Shown: piece by piece, positions 40,078 through 52,868 of the stretch
Layout of the letters: every line of letters starts with the position of its first letter
Position numbering within the stretch: the stretch's first letter is position 1
Notes under the pieces: model-generated
The model's input: only the letters and a program-made list of their open reading frames with translations
What the model was told of the DNA's origin: nothing
Database searches by the model: none
Source: Thunnus maccoyii
Lineage: Eukaryota > Chordata > Actinopteri > Scombriformes > Scombridae
Assembly: GCF_910596095.1 (NCBI RefSeq)
Contig: NC_056552.1
Span: forward strand, 15,325,111-15,389,110
DNA length: 64,000 nucleotides
Reading direction: 5' to 3'
Position numbers and translations under genes: made by a program

Positions 40078-43000
40078 TGTTTTAGACAGAGACACAGCAG
40101 GGAGGAGGAGGGCAAGTTGTAAATGCACAAGATTTCTCACCGCATGGTCGTAGCAGAAGTGTGAATCATCTGGGTCAGAAGTGACCACAGAGATGAGCTA
40201 AGGCATGATGAACTGGTTATGTTTAGATTCAACATGGCACCACAGATGTTTAAAACAGTATTTAACCAGAAGGAATAAGTCTAATCATTTAGTTCAAACA
40301 TTTATCAAACATCTATGACATCATTCTTAAAGGGTACCAGAATCTGAGAAGCTGAAAGTTAATTTTTTCACAGTTTTGCCACCATATTATAAGAGCTGGA
40401 TACCGGACGCGAAATGGCGCCTATTCAGTCCAGTAAGAATCGCTCCCCTGGCGCATACGCCAAAAAAGTTTCTAGCTTCCGGGTTTACTTCCAGGGTATA
40501 CGGCCCACTGAATATGCGCTGTAGTGTTTCCCCTGCTGGCGCCACCCGTGAGTTCCCACTTGGCCCATAGACTTTACATTTTGATGATGTCACAGATTTT
40601 TAAGTTTAAGATTTTTAACTTTCCTTGGCTCGAGAAAAGTTTTACAAGTATAAAACTTCCATGGATCAAAAATTCATAATATAGAGTCATAATTGACCTT
40701 GTCAACAGTTTTACAGACGTCTCTTTTACAATGATGGTCTATGATTAAAGTTCTTTTTGGGCGGCAGGGTGATTTTTTGCTGCAATACTGCAAGTGACCA
40801 CTGGGAAAAATTGGCTGCAAGGCTGAGCAGCGGCGCCGTATCCAGCTCTTATAATACATCCATGCTTGTCACAAAGTCTATTTCGTAATTTTTTTCTAAA
40901 TGGAACAAATATAACAATAACACACAACTTATTTAGCATTTATAAGCACCATATTAACATTTAATAAATAATAAAAAATTATATACATGAGCCTCCATGT
41001 ATGGGTGTCCACGGGAGGACTTATGGTCGACAAGTACATTAATAAACACTTATATCTGTTTACAACTACATGATAATGTGTTATAAAAAATAGCGGATGA
41101 GGGACTTACAGTGAAGTGTTACTGTTAAGGGCTTTTATTTGAAGTTTGAGGATTTGAGCACACAGTTATAGTTAGATCTTTTTAATACACAATACTCACC
41201 GCTGTAGCAATAAGTTGTTTAATCAACAGCGAACTAAACTACTTTTGAAAATCAAATAATCATTTGATAGGCAATAGTATTTTTTTAGGCAAAGATGCCA
41301 AATGTTTCCTGTTTCCAACTTCTTAAATGTGATGATTTAATGCAAAACAAGACATCTGAAGATTTGACTCATCTTTGACTGGGAAATTGTAACAGTCATT
41401 TTTCACTATTTTCTGACATTTTATAGACCAAATGATCAATTGATTAAGCAAGAAAAAAATCGGTAGATTAATAGATAATGAAAATAATTGTTAGTTGCAG
41501 CGCTAAAGGTACTTCACTGTATCAAAAAGCTCTAATTATAACCTTATCAACACAACTTACAGCTGAGGCTGATGGGAAGGTTATTTGTTTGGCAGTTATT
41601 TGGTTGTAATCCAGAAGTAATGGACAAGTTAAAATTTTGACCTAATGATGGCGTTACATGAAGTTGAAAGTTATGACCATTCATCCTGAGGGCAGACAGG
41701 AATGTCTATACCAGATTTCAAGCCAATTCATCTAACAGTTGTTGTGATACTTCACTGGATATGTGGAAATTTTGACCTATTGGTGGCACTAGTAAAATTA
41801 TGGGAACACTAAAGTTTCATCCTCTTAGGACAATGAATGTCTGTATAACGTTTCATGCCAATCCATCCAATAGTTGCTGAGATATTTGAGTCTGGGCCAA
41901 AGTGTTGGACTGACCAGCTAACAGACTTGTGGCCATGCCACCAGCATGGCTTAAAAGTGATGGATAAATGGTTCAAACATCCAGTTTTTGCCACTCCGAG
42001 TGAGGTGGCACTATGAACGCAAACATGACCAAACCTACTGAGACCAAACCTAAACATCAGCAATTCCATATTCACCATGTCTTGTTTGAAAAAAATACTG
42101 CAACATTATCCACTTTTATCTAAATGCTAGTGTTCACTAACATCCAGATTAAAATCAGTTCAAATAAACACATTTGAAACATGGTGGGTGGTGTCGTTGA
42201 AGGGGTAGTTGAGCTCATCTGAGACGGCTGTTGGGGCACATCAGACAAGAAGGACCACTAATCTCTATAAAGGAGAGGTTATATCACTGATATTTTTATC
42301 TAATGGCTTGACAACTAATTCAATTAATATAGTATTGGCAATGTCAAAAGCAAAGTGAATATTTCCCTGGTAAAAATAATGAAATTTAACCAAAGCAGCA
42401 GCAGTCTGCTACAACTTAAGGGTTGTCTTATTTCATAGGGGCATATATCAACCACCACCCCTTGTAACTCTGTTCCAAGGGTCAAGGGGCACTCGAAAAA
42501 AGAGGGGTGGGAAAATAAAGAAATGGGATCGGCCTTTAGACTTTGTAATTACTCATGTTTAGCTCACTTCTTACAAACTGTGGCTCTGGCCTTTAGTCAC
42601 TCATACAGGGACTTCTCAGCGCTGAATGATGTCATACAGCTGGAAAGCCTAAAAGGCTTGAGCGAGCTCAGTTTCTGGGCAGTTTCCACTTCAGCATGGA
42701 GGGAGTGTGCAGGGGGTTGGGGGGGGGGGGGGGGGTCGGAAGAGGGTTGGAGTGGACATAGATATCAGTTGCCAAACACTCTTCCTCCTCTGCTTCCTTT
42801 CCATCTATACTGGCATGTCTTGGATATAAATGCAGAAATGTTTGTGTGCTCTAATAACCATGTTGACGGGTTATCTCTGACTGTCCTGTCCCCTGACTGA
42901 TTAGTGTTTTGAGGACGCTCATTGTCCTCCATGTCTTGTCTGACGTGTGGGCTGATTTTGCTGGTGCTGTGTTGGTCACACAGGCTGTCTGTCTCTCTTT

Positions 43001-46000
43001 AGGAGTGCCTGAACCACCTAACTACCCTCTCAGTCCTCGTATTGTTGTGTTTGGTACGTAACTGTCTGTGCATGTGTTTGTATGTGTTTCATCTCGTCTG
43101 CCACTACGTCATGTACTCGTTTGTCCTTGACTTAACCTCATCTGTTCTGTCTGTCATCCAATATGTTTCACTGCATGTTTTTAAAATCTATTCCAACTTT
43201 TATCTCTTTCAATTTGCCTTTAAAGCTTCATAAACAAACTGATAGCACCATCAGGGACATCACAAATGTAGAGATATATTATGGGCTAGTAAACTGCCTT
43301 TCATTGCGTGTTTTATAATTTTTCTTTCTCTAATTCAGTTTCTTTTCCCTGTCTCTCCCCTCCAGATGCCCTCCTTGCTGATTTGGAGAACACCGGCTCT
43401 CCTCTAGCTCGGTGCCCTGTCCTTCTCACCTCTGATCCCCCACAGAATGCTGATCCTCCCAGCCAGGACCCCGCCCAGGCCCGGCCGCCGCCACCCGCCT
43501 ACACCCCACAGCAGGTAGACAAGCAGCTGCCAGGGATGCATGCATAAAATGCTGTTTCTGACTGCACTCTCCTTTGGATCATCATAACTCTGAGCTTTCT
43601 GCCCATACATATGTAATCTCTGAGAATTCCTGTACTGCTTAGCTTGATCGATCGTCTGTGTTTTGTCTCTCAGACTGTTTCTTCAGCAATGAAGACCTCC
43701 CAGAACTCCAACCCAGACAAATTATACAGGTAACCCCCTCTCAGGTTTAACCTTTTAAACATGTAGTGCACAGTTTTCCCTACAAGAATTATATAAGAGT
43801 AAAGTATGGAGTACATTTCTGCCAATATGAAAGTTTTCTTTTGCTTTTAGATTAGAGAGAAATTGCCTCAAGACAGAGCCTCTCATTGTGTCTGCATGAG
43901 GATATATGCATTCATATCTAGTTACTGTAGAAACCACTTGGAGCTGATATCAGATTAGAACCAAAAGAAATGATCAACAGCTTGTTTTTTTAATCTTTGT
44001 CATTTTTTTTCAATTATTGTCAATTGACAGCTTTTGCATTTTAAATTATATTTCACAAATGCCAGTGAGAAAGTGTTTTTAGATCTTAAACCAATGTTAT
44101 GGACAACTAATGTATGTGAGTAATGGACAGGGACTAACAAAGCTAAAGATTGATGACCAAAGATTAAACCAAATATTTTAATGATTTAAAATCAGAATTT
44201 TTTTTGTAAATACTGCTTTGGCTGACCTGACTGTCTTGAGCAAGGTCTTTCTTAATCTGTCTGAATGGACCCTGCTACTTGGCTACCATCCTGCACTTTA
44301 ATACACTCCTAAATGTCTCCTCACTCCGCCTGTCTATCTTTCTTACAGCACAGTGTGCAAACCGCGATCTCCACGCGCAGCAGATCCTCCTCCAGCCTTC
44401 TCCTCCTCCTCGCTGTTGGGAGGAGGTCTGAGTGAACTGGACCATCTGTTACAGGAGCTGAATGCGACCCAGTTCAACATCACAGGTTAGTTTGTGTGTG
44501 TTTACATGTGTCATATGTTTCTAACTCTGAGGTGAATATTTTCTTATGACTTTGTTTTTGTTGTCAGATGAGATCCTGGCCCAGTTCCCTTCTTCTAAGA
44601 AAGATGAGAGAGACAAGATCAAGGATAAGGCAACAACATCATCTTCCAAGTAATAAAACTAATCAATTTAATCATATCTTAAGAATCTGTAGAGTGTACT
44701 GCAAATGAGCCTCCTACACTGCAAACTACTACACTAGCTTTTAGAGGTAGAGCTACTAAGATAGTTAAACATTTTAATCATCTAACTCTTGCTATGTCCA
44801 CAGAGAAAGGTTTTCTGAAGGGTTTGAAATCAGTTCTTAGCCATGGCAGCTTTGCACAGATTAAGTTGTTGTGACTTATTTCAGGTCAAGTTTAGCATCT
44901 CAAAACTAATTTGCAGTCTATATGAGAGAGAAAATGTTCTCATTAACTCTGCATGCTGCTCTGTTTTGTGCAGGTTTTACTTTTTCAAAGATAGATGGCT
45001 TGTTGAAATAGTTGCACAAGAAGAGACATCAACATACATTTTGTTAAAGGGGACATCACATGCTTTTTGTGACTCTCTTTCAGTTATATGCTGTTATAGC
45101 GTTGGATGATGTTAAATATGGTCAAAGTTCCAAAACATGAGGTGAATGTATGTAAAATGCTCCCTGCAAGTCAAAAGCCAGGGCTCTGAACGCTCCATTT
45201 GCAAAGTTACCACTACTTCCCCATTGAACGGACATCAGATTGTTCACACATGCCCACAAACAGACATCCGTTCTGTGGCCTTGGTTTCTAAGGTTGTTCC
45301 ATGGGTTGTTCACATTGTCCACTCGCATATTTCAGACTTTGGCTCAAACATGCACAGATCTATTTGAGAAGTTAATATTTTGAGTAAAGAACGAGAAAAA
45401 AATGAAATCCAAGTACTATAGTTTATTTACATAACCTCAGGAACTGATGGAAGTCTGCCAAGGGGCAGCTTCCGGGAGCTAACCAATCAGAACAGAGCGG
45501 GCTCTTCGGGAGGGGGGGCCTTAAAGAGACAGGGGCTAAAACTGCCTGTTTCGGACAGAAGCTGAACTGAGGGGCTGCATAAAGAGCCAGTATAAGATAA
45601 GTAAGGAGTTTTTTGACTGTAAATCATACAAATGTATTCCAGTGGAGCCCCAGAATATAAATATAGACCTGGAAATGTGCAGAATATGCCCCCATTAACA
45701 ATATCCAGTATTCACTGGCTAATTCACTGATTCCATTCTGTCTTATTTTGGATTGTATTTTAAGGTAGATCAGATGAAATTGTGTATTTTGTGGGCATGT
45801 TAAACAAAGAACTGTCTTTTGAATTCTAGCTCTGCAAAGCCTTCAGCAACATCAGCCACACTGGAATTGGACAAACTGATGGCTTCTCTGTCTGACTTCA
45901 GAGTCCAAAGCACAGTAAGTCCACAAAACCGCATGAAAAATGACACAAAGAGCTTTTACCTGTTAACTTTTCAACTATAAATCCACAATTGTGCTCAAGA

Positions 46001-49000
46001 TGTGAGCGCTGTGTTTTTTTTTCCACCATTCGCTCCCAGTTGTTCCAGAATTTAACGCAGCTCACACCAATTCATGGTGAATTCATGAAGACATTCATTT
46101 GACCTCATGTTGACTACACTGTTGCTGTGTGGCCCGGCCACAGCAGCAGCACATGCTTCCTGGTATAAATCAGTCACCAGATATGGCCTGAAGATAGAAA
46201 TTAGTCTTGGTGGAGATATTTTCCAACTACAGAAATAGCTTCGGATAGTTGGAAGTCGGTGTTATAAATCTACATTCGGTGTATAGATCTCCTTTTCACT
46301 GAGTCAATGACAAGCATGTGAGCAAAGGAAGTGGTTCCATCATTATAAGTTTGTTTGGTTCCAGTATGTAGTCCAGCTGTGGATTATAAACAAGCCTGAG
46401 AAGTTATGGGAACAGAGTTTTAAAAGTGACATTTCACCATAGGATACTCTTTACAATGATCACGATCAAGTTGTAATGTTCAGTACGCTCCAAAGTGATA
46501 TTTACCCACTTTCATTAAAACTGTCTTATCGGATTTTACTTGAGTGAGTTCCTACATTTCCCAGAATTACTTCAGTGAGACAGCAGAGAACGGCAGTATG
46601 AGCTTGTATAAAGCCAGCCATTTAGTTCCTGATAGTTTGGGTTTGTGTGTAATATCCAAGTGACATCTTTCACAAAATGAACAAGTTGTGGTTGCGATAT
46701 ATTCCATTACACAGTATATCAGGTACTCTTAGGGGACAAATAAGTATTTCTGCCATTTGCCCTTGCAGACTGACTCTCATTGCTGTAATGTTTTTGGAAT
46801 GATAAACATTTTTCTCCCATCAAACTCTTATCCTAGCTGTTATGGAAATTTCTCAATTACAATCTGACATTTCCTATTTTTGGCCAGTTATCCACAAGAA
46901 TCTGAACACTTGCAGACAACAGAAGCCCAGAAATACACAATATATCACACTATTGTGTAGCTTTATTGACAGCAGATAGAAGAGAAATACAGGAAAGATG
47001 GCCAGAGAACCAAGGTGTCTGGCCAGGATCTAATACAAGGGATGTCGTAATTATATGGGATTTGTCTTAACCACTAGGTTACCAGAACAGCCATTTTACT
47101 TAATATGAAAAAATGTTGCCTTTCCAGCCTCTGAACTTCAACTCACTTATATTGTTATACACTACATAATATACACTAATCTACACAGCCAGACTATCTA
47201 AATGTCAAAAGCGTTACAGCCAGTCTTTCATGGTATTTAGTTTCAAATTGAAATCCCAAAGACAGATGTGCAATGCCTCATTTTTCTTTGCCCTCTCCCA
47301 GCCAGCTGCACCTGTCACTCCAGTGGTCACAGCACCGCAGCAGCAGCAGCAGCAGCCCGTCACCCCACCACAACCCTCATCCGGCGGCTCATTGGACAGC
47401 ATGCTGGGGCTCCTCCAATCAGACCTGAGCAGACAAGGAGTTCAGACATCCTCAAAGGGAAACTGTTCAGCCTGTCAGAAGCCAGTTGTAGGACAGGTGA
47501 GTTATCAGAATCAGTTGTACTTTTCTATATTGGTTATATTGATATTAATAACCAGAGGAATAGGACTGATAAATAATGTTCATTTGATAAAAGTTTGGAA
47601 TGTACAGTACAGTGCCTGCAATGGCTTTTGCAGCACATTTCACAATATATGGTAATTAAAAGTGAAATAAATTTGAAGTCTATTCAATTTGACAAAATGT
47701 TTAAAATTCAACAGTTTTACCAACCACAATTATACATTGTATATATAGAACAGCGTCCTATTGTGCAAAGACCTTGTTTGATTAAATTGTGTTCACTGGC
47801 AGCATATCCTCTTAGCACAGAGGAGAAGACAAATTGAAACTTAAAGGATAAAGCTGGTGATTTTCTATTTTTTGCTATTGTCAGCAAATCCAATGAAAAA
47901 AACCCAAACCAACAATACATTAACAAGAAGCAGTCAAAGCCTGCTAATAGCTTATTCCTCTGTGCCATAGAGCTCCACTGTTGTCCAAAAACACATCAGT
48001 GAGCCATGCAGAGGCGCTGGGTAACATTTCATTATGATGAACTGTATTTCATTTTGAGTCAAACCCATACACCATCCTGGGTCATAAATACTCACTAGCG
48101 CACCAAATCTGTGGCTGAAAATACTCCCCAACAGTGACCTTTGATAAAAAACTGCTGTTAAAGGAAAGTATTTAGCCTATTTAAAAGTTAAAATGTATTT
48201 TAGTGACATGTTAGTGACCCGTTGTTAAAGATTTACAACTTCAGAGGTCAGAAAGTATTGCGAGACAGACTAAAGTTTCCTATTGCAACTTCTAGTTTAA
48301 TATTCAGCAGTATTTGGATGAGAAGTGTAATATCTTTCATGCGGAGGAGTCTGTCCATTAAGCAATTTCTGTCTGTTTCCTCATTCAGGTGGTGACGGCT
48401 CTGGGGAAGGTGTGGCACCCAGAGCACTTTGTATGCACTGAGTGTGAGACAGAGCTGGGCAGTCGCAACTTCTTTGAGAAGGACGGACGGCCGTACTGCG
48501 AGTCAGACTACTTCACCCTCTTCTCCCCCCACTGTGCACACTGCAACAAGCCCATACTAAACGTACGAGACTTGGATGTTCATGTGTGTCTGTTACGTAA
48601 CACTGAGCGTATTCTCGATGAAATATCTCATCCCTCTTGAAGCCATTTGACTTTTTATTCCTCTTTTCATTTAGAAAATGGTCACTGCTCTGGACAAGAA
48701 CTGGCACCCAGAGTGTTTCTGCTGCGTGAAATGCAGCCGGGCGTTTGGAGAGGAAGGTAATGGGTGGCACATATCCTGTCTGGCTCTAGAACAAAACAGT
48801 GAACAGGCAACAGGAGACTGCAGCAGACCTCATAAACACACCTCATTCTAATCAAACATAGACACATATTCAATCACTAATAATTAATTTAATCATCGAC
48901 TTAACCATTAAATGATGTAGATGTATTGTTTTTCTTTTACACAAGAATTCTTCGTTTATAGTCCTAACAGATTTCTATATGAGTAACATTGCTATAAGTA

Positions 49001-50728
49001 GCTGCTAACCCCCCTAATAACATTTGATTTGTATCAGTTTCAAAGGAGAGTTAAATGTTTTGTCGCCTAAAATCTGTTATAAAGGCTGTTCCACATTGCC
49101 AAGAATTTGGGAGAAACACTGAATCTTTGTATTTTCTTGGCATGAAAATGGCCAAATTTAAACAAGCTCCAAGATAAAAGAAACTGTTAGCCTTTAAAAG
49201 TTCAGACCAGTGAAACCTTAAACCGTTATAAACTGATTAAATTTGTTTGAGTCACATGGAACTGGTTCAGACAGTGTTTTCATCAATTTGCATCATCCAG
49301 TCAAACGAACTGTGTAAATCTGTGACAATATCTTCCACAGGTTTCCACGACCGTGATGGCCAGCAGTACTGCCAGCAGTGCTTCTTGACTCTGTTTGCCT
49401 CCCGCTGTCAAGGCTGCAGCCAGCCCATTCTGGAAAACTACATCTCAGCGCTCAACTCTCTCTGGCACCCACAGTGCTTCGTATGTAGGGTGAGTGTTTC
49501 ACTGGCGTCCATAAATACTGTTTGTTGCATTTGGCAGATGTTTGCTTGGTGTTTAGCTGCACTGGGAAAAATTCCTGAGTTTAAATCCTGGTGTGTAACA
49601 TTTGCAGCTCTCGTAGCTTTTCTCTAAGTGAAAGTCACGTAGGTTTGAGACATTACAGGATATATGTTCTATATGCTTCTTATTGTCAACAAATCCCATA
49701 AAAAAGATTAAATCCACAAAGATAATTACCATGAACATGGCCATTGTAGTTTATTTTGAGTAAGTGCCAAATACACAGTCAAGGCGCTGAAAAAACTGCT
49801 AATACTAGAATAGTGCACTAAATGTGTATTAATCCGCAGCTGAAAATAGACCCCTACAACATTTGATCTATTTACTCCAGCGTTGTACCCAGCGTTTTTA
49901 ACCACTGAGTCTTTTCTTAAAAAAGGAAACTATATTTGTGATCAGTTTTTCCAGATTTATGCCTTTCATAGGAAATGATAAGCTTGGGTCTGAGTGCCAC
50001 AGACAAGGTAGGGAAGTAGGAAAGTATTAAGAGACAAACTGACATTGTTATTTTTGGTCTTTTCATGGTATTTGCAACAATAACAAAAACATAGACACCA
50101 CCAGTAAATTAGTCATGACCTGGTATTTGTTTCATATTATCCCCAGACTGGCAGGATACATTTTGGTGGGGAAAGTTACTACAGTCAAGCTGCTTGGTAG
50201 CCAACAGATTAGGCTGCGGTTGCACTGGCCAGCTTCCATGTGTAAATGTAACATTGTGAGTGTGAGCAGGGTGTTCCTGAAAAAAGGCACTGCTCTCAGT
50301 AAAACTAGCATGTGAGAAAAGTTTTTAAAAAATTCCAGTTTCTAGAAGTAGGTTAGAACTCTAGATGAGAAAGTTGTCATTTCACATGACAGCTTTTTAA
50401 TTACAGCTCTCTCAGCTGTAACTGGATCTCCCTGCTTCTCTCTTTCCCTGCTCCCCTCTAGGAGTGCTACAGCCCCTTCGTCAACGGCAGCTTCTTCGAA
50501 CACGAGGGTCAGCCGCTGTGCGAGGCCCACTACCACCAGTCCCGCGGCAGCGTGTGTCAGGCCTGCCAGCAGCCGATCCTGGGCCGCTGTGTCACTGCCA
50601 TGGGGGCCAAATTCCACCCACACCACCTTGTGTGTCACTTCTGTCTGAAGCCTCTGAGCAAAGGCTGCTTCAAGGAGCAGGAGAACAAGCCCTACTGCCA
50701 CCCCTGCTTCATCAAACTCTTTGGTTGA
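38743..50728 (+). CDS. tgfb1i1: TGFB1I1 (Hic-5), paxillin-family LIM adaptor
   Basis: Focal-adhesion scaffold and nuclear-receptor coactivator induced by TGF-beta. Coding exons: 38743-38755, 43366-43514, 43674-43729, 44349-44485, 44568-44649, 45830-45914, 47302-47496, 48389-48562, 48675-48756, 49341-49489 and 50462-50728; total 462 aa (human 461). LD motifs: LD1 [14 protein letters not shown]2 [12 protein letters not shown], a third [13 protein letters not shown], and LD4 [14 protein letters not shown]. Four LIM domains fill residues about 229-462, each with its Cys/His zinc ligands (CSACQ...[34 protein letters not shown]), ending [20 protein letters not shown] is the conserved Tyr-containing site. 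Exon 1 is only 13 nt and intron 1 is 4.6 kb. A six-glutamine CAG run lies in exon 7. An optional 51-nt exon may lie at 43003-43053. Confidence 0.96.
39299..39345. repeat. (GA)n-rich tract
   Basis: Imperfect GA run in TGFB1I1 intron 1. Confidence 0.7.
40025..40081. repeat. (GT)n microsatellite
   Basis: Near-perfect GT run of about 55 bp in TGFB1I1 intron 1. Confidence 0.95.
40384..40857. mobile_element. MITE with 20-bp inverted ends (TATTATAAGAGCTGGATAC)
   Basis: The left end TATTATAAGAGCTGGATAC and the right end, read backward, TATTATAAGAGCTGGATACG are almost identical. They bound about 474 bp with no coding capacity (TTCTAGCTTCCGGGTTTAC and GATGATGTCACAGATTTTTA inside). It lies in TGFB1I1 intron 1. 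Well-kept ends suggest a fairly young copy. I do not assign a superfamily. Confidence 0.75.
41208..41505 (-). mobile_element. GCTGCAAC-end MITE, copy 5 (inverted)
   Basis: In TGFB1I1 intron 1, reverse orientation. It ends GAAAATAATTGTTAGTTGCA followed by GCGCT and has CATTTTTCACTATTTTCTGA and ACATTTTATAGACCAAATGA inside. Confidence 0.7.
41690..42010. repeat. Dispersed teleost repeat (TTTCATGCCAATCCATCCAA type)
   Basis: Two internal near-repeats of the same unit: CAAGCCAATTCATCTAACAG...GTTGTGATA and CATGCCAATCCATCCAATAG...GCTGAGATATTTGAGTCTGG, each followed by a TGGTGGCACT-like word. The pattern is frequent in percomorph intergenic DNA. Class not assigned. Confidence 0.5.
42709..42738. repeat. 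G-homopolymer tract
   Basis: A run of nearly pure G (16 or more) in TGFB1I1 intron 1, just upstream of the candidate cassette exon. It could form a G-quadruplex in the nascent RNA; this is inference. Confidence 0.8.
43003..43053 (+). other. Candidate cassette exon of TGFB1I1 (51 nt, in phase)
   Basis: Bounded by a good acceptor (TGTCTCTCTTTAG) and donor (TTTG then GTACGT). It enters and leaves in phase 1, exactly as exon 1 ends and exon 2 begins, and has no stop in the used frame. It would add 17 residues ([17 protein letters not shown]) between MEDL and DALLADLE, splitting the LD1 motif. Expression is not shown. Confidence 0.4.
45046..45700. mobile_element. DNA-transposon-like repeat with AAAGGGGACAT ends
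   Basis: In the 1.2-kb TGFB1I1 intron between 44650 and 45829. The left end is AAAGGGGACATCACATGCTT, the right end CAGAATATGCCCCCATTAAC, roughly an inverted repeat. Inside are GGTCAAAGTTCCAAAACATG and GAAGCTGAACTGAGGGGCTG, known words of a large non-coding teleost family. Confidence 0.65.
47338..47355 (+). repeat. Coding (CAG)6 run in TGFB1I1 exon 7
   Basis: Six CAG codons give a six-glutamine run in the linker between the third LD motif and LD4. The human protein, as I recall it, has none here. Confidence 0.9.
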
Positions 50729-51357
50729 GGACACAGCAGGACTTTACCGCCCCCTCTCCTCATCCTCCTTTGGGCCACCAAATGAAGAAGCTGTATGACT
50801 CTTGAGTTCTCAATTTGTGTTTTTTTTTACTGTGGGAATGAGGGTGGAGCTGGTCTCTTTCTTGGTTTTAAGAATATTAGAGTTGATAGAGGGAGCAGAA
50901 TAATAAGAGAATCATCCAACCCAATTCATTTCTCTTTATTTAACAAAAGAATGGACTGCATTTAGACTGGCAGTGTGAAATAGGACTCTAGTATTGGTTA
51001 GACAGATACAAAAATGATACCAAATGACTTTGTCATGTATGTGAATCTTTTACATACTGTGTTGATTCAAATTGAATATTGAAAATTGAATTCTTTTGCC
51101 AAAGGTAGAAAAAAACAGTATACTGAGAGCATATATTGTTTCAGTGAAGGAAGGAAATCCCCTTTAATATATTTGCTTTATATTACAAAAAGTATAAGTG
51201 TCACTGCAATTGCCTTTTATATATTGTATGCTGCCTGCTATATATGTTTTGTGTAACAAACTAAGGTATCATATGTTTAATATCAGATATTTTGCATTAT
51301 TCTTTCACCATTGCTCTATGCAATTTGCCAAAAACTGTTCCAAAGAATAAAATAAAG
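50729..51357 (+). other. TGFB1I1 3' UTR with poly(A) signals
   Basis: Follows the stop at 50726-50728. Overlapping AATAAA signals lie at 51346-51351 and 51351-51356, giving a UTR of about 640 nt. Confidence 0.6.
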
Positions 51358-51379
51358 TTAAACACAAATTATTACACTG

Positions 51380-52820
51380 TTTCATGGGTGATTAAATCAA
51401 AGGATTAACTGTGAAAATTGAGAAAAGAGGGGGGAAAATTATGCTTTGGGAAAATGTGTTTGTTTTAAGTCCAAAAACCAATTATACCAAGCTAAGTCCT
51501 AACAAATTCAGCAGAAGAATAATAGTAACTTTGTGGGAAAAGCAACCTGGAAAAATAACTCTTTTAATTCCAGTATTAACATACAATTTTGCATTTTGCA
51601 GGATCAGGTAAGCCAGTTTAAACACGGCACTTTAGGACAATAAACATTTCAAAACACAGTCTATAAAGAACATGAAACAAAGATATGAGAATCAGCAGAT
51701 GCATAATGGGTGAAGAATGAAAAGTAGATTAAAATGTGTATGAAAATAAATAAAAAGGGGAGGGAGATATTCATGACATAAAGCTAGTAGTTTGATACCA
51801 TTTTTGAATGAATGTAAGAATTTAAAATAGCCTCTCAGGTCTCCCTCAAACACAGAGGAAATATGTTTCATTTTTAATTTTCTTCATTTATGAATAAAAA
51901 CATTTCCAAGTCAAAGCTGTGCATTTATGAAAAATATGGATATACTTTCAGGGAGTGACACTAAAAATCATGTCATTGCTACTGAAGGGTGGAAATCAGT
52001 CATGTAAGTCTGAGGATTGATGAAGAAATACAGAAAGAAAAATAGATGATCAGTTGCTTCTATATCATCGCTGCAAAATACACAGTTGCTGTGATAAATA
52101 CCAACTCTTTTTCTCAGAAACTCATTTGATGGAGTCATTAGTAAAGATTTTAAAGTGTATATCTTTTGTCCTAGGTGTCATTTAAGATATTGAGTCCAAA
52201 TTTGACCCATTACTGTCTGATTTAGAATAAATGTGAGCACTTCTGCTGGATTGTTGCGCCTGGTTTTGAAAATCTTTGTGTATGTGTTGAACCATCAAGA
52301 GAAGTGAGGCTGGTGAAGCCTTTAAAACAGATGCAAACTGGGATTGTGTGCATTATGAATACATTTGGACCAGAAGTCCATTGTCATCCATCATTCATCC
52401 ATTGTTCCATATAGGTGGAGTGGTGAGAAGTTGTAAATAAGCTTCCTAAATCACCTCTAGAAATGTTGCTTCTGCAGAAAGTGTTTTAAATCAAGTTGAA
52501 CCACTAGATGTCACTATTAGCTCACACCTTTTCTCAGAGGAACAGTTTTAAACTCCAAAATGAAGTGCTACATCTTCTCCATATGGGATTTTGAAAAGCA
52601 CAGAAAGATAAAGTGTAATAAAGCACTTTTTAACGAATCCAAAACCCAATTAAACATCCATAAACTAGCACACAATGGAAGCGAAGTGACAGCTGCGTGC
52701 GGCGTGTTGACGTGTGAGCGTCTCTGCGTCGCACAGGTGGGTTCATTTAAAAGTTAATGAGCCTCCCTCGCTGTCTGACAACAGAAAGCAGGTAACCTTG
52801 AGAAGAGAGTCATCGTGACC
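51380..52820. other. Intergenic space between TGFB1I1 and PATL2
   Basis: AT-rich, no gene seen. The last 150 bases before 52860 are CpG-richer and are the likely PATL2 promoter; no TATA box is evident. Confidence 0.5.
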
Positions 52821-52868
52821 CGTCGGCTTCAAGTGCAAAAAAAAAAAAAAACATCTTCAAAATACATA

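Noticed and set aside
39991-40188. Minus-strand frame with a long Thr-His run.
   Set aside because: Translation of the GT microsatellite.
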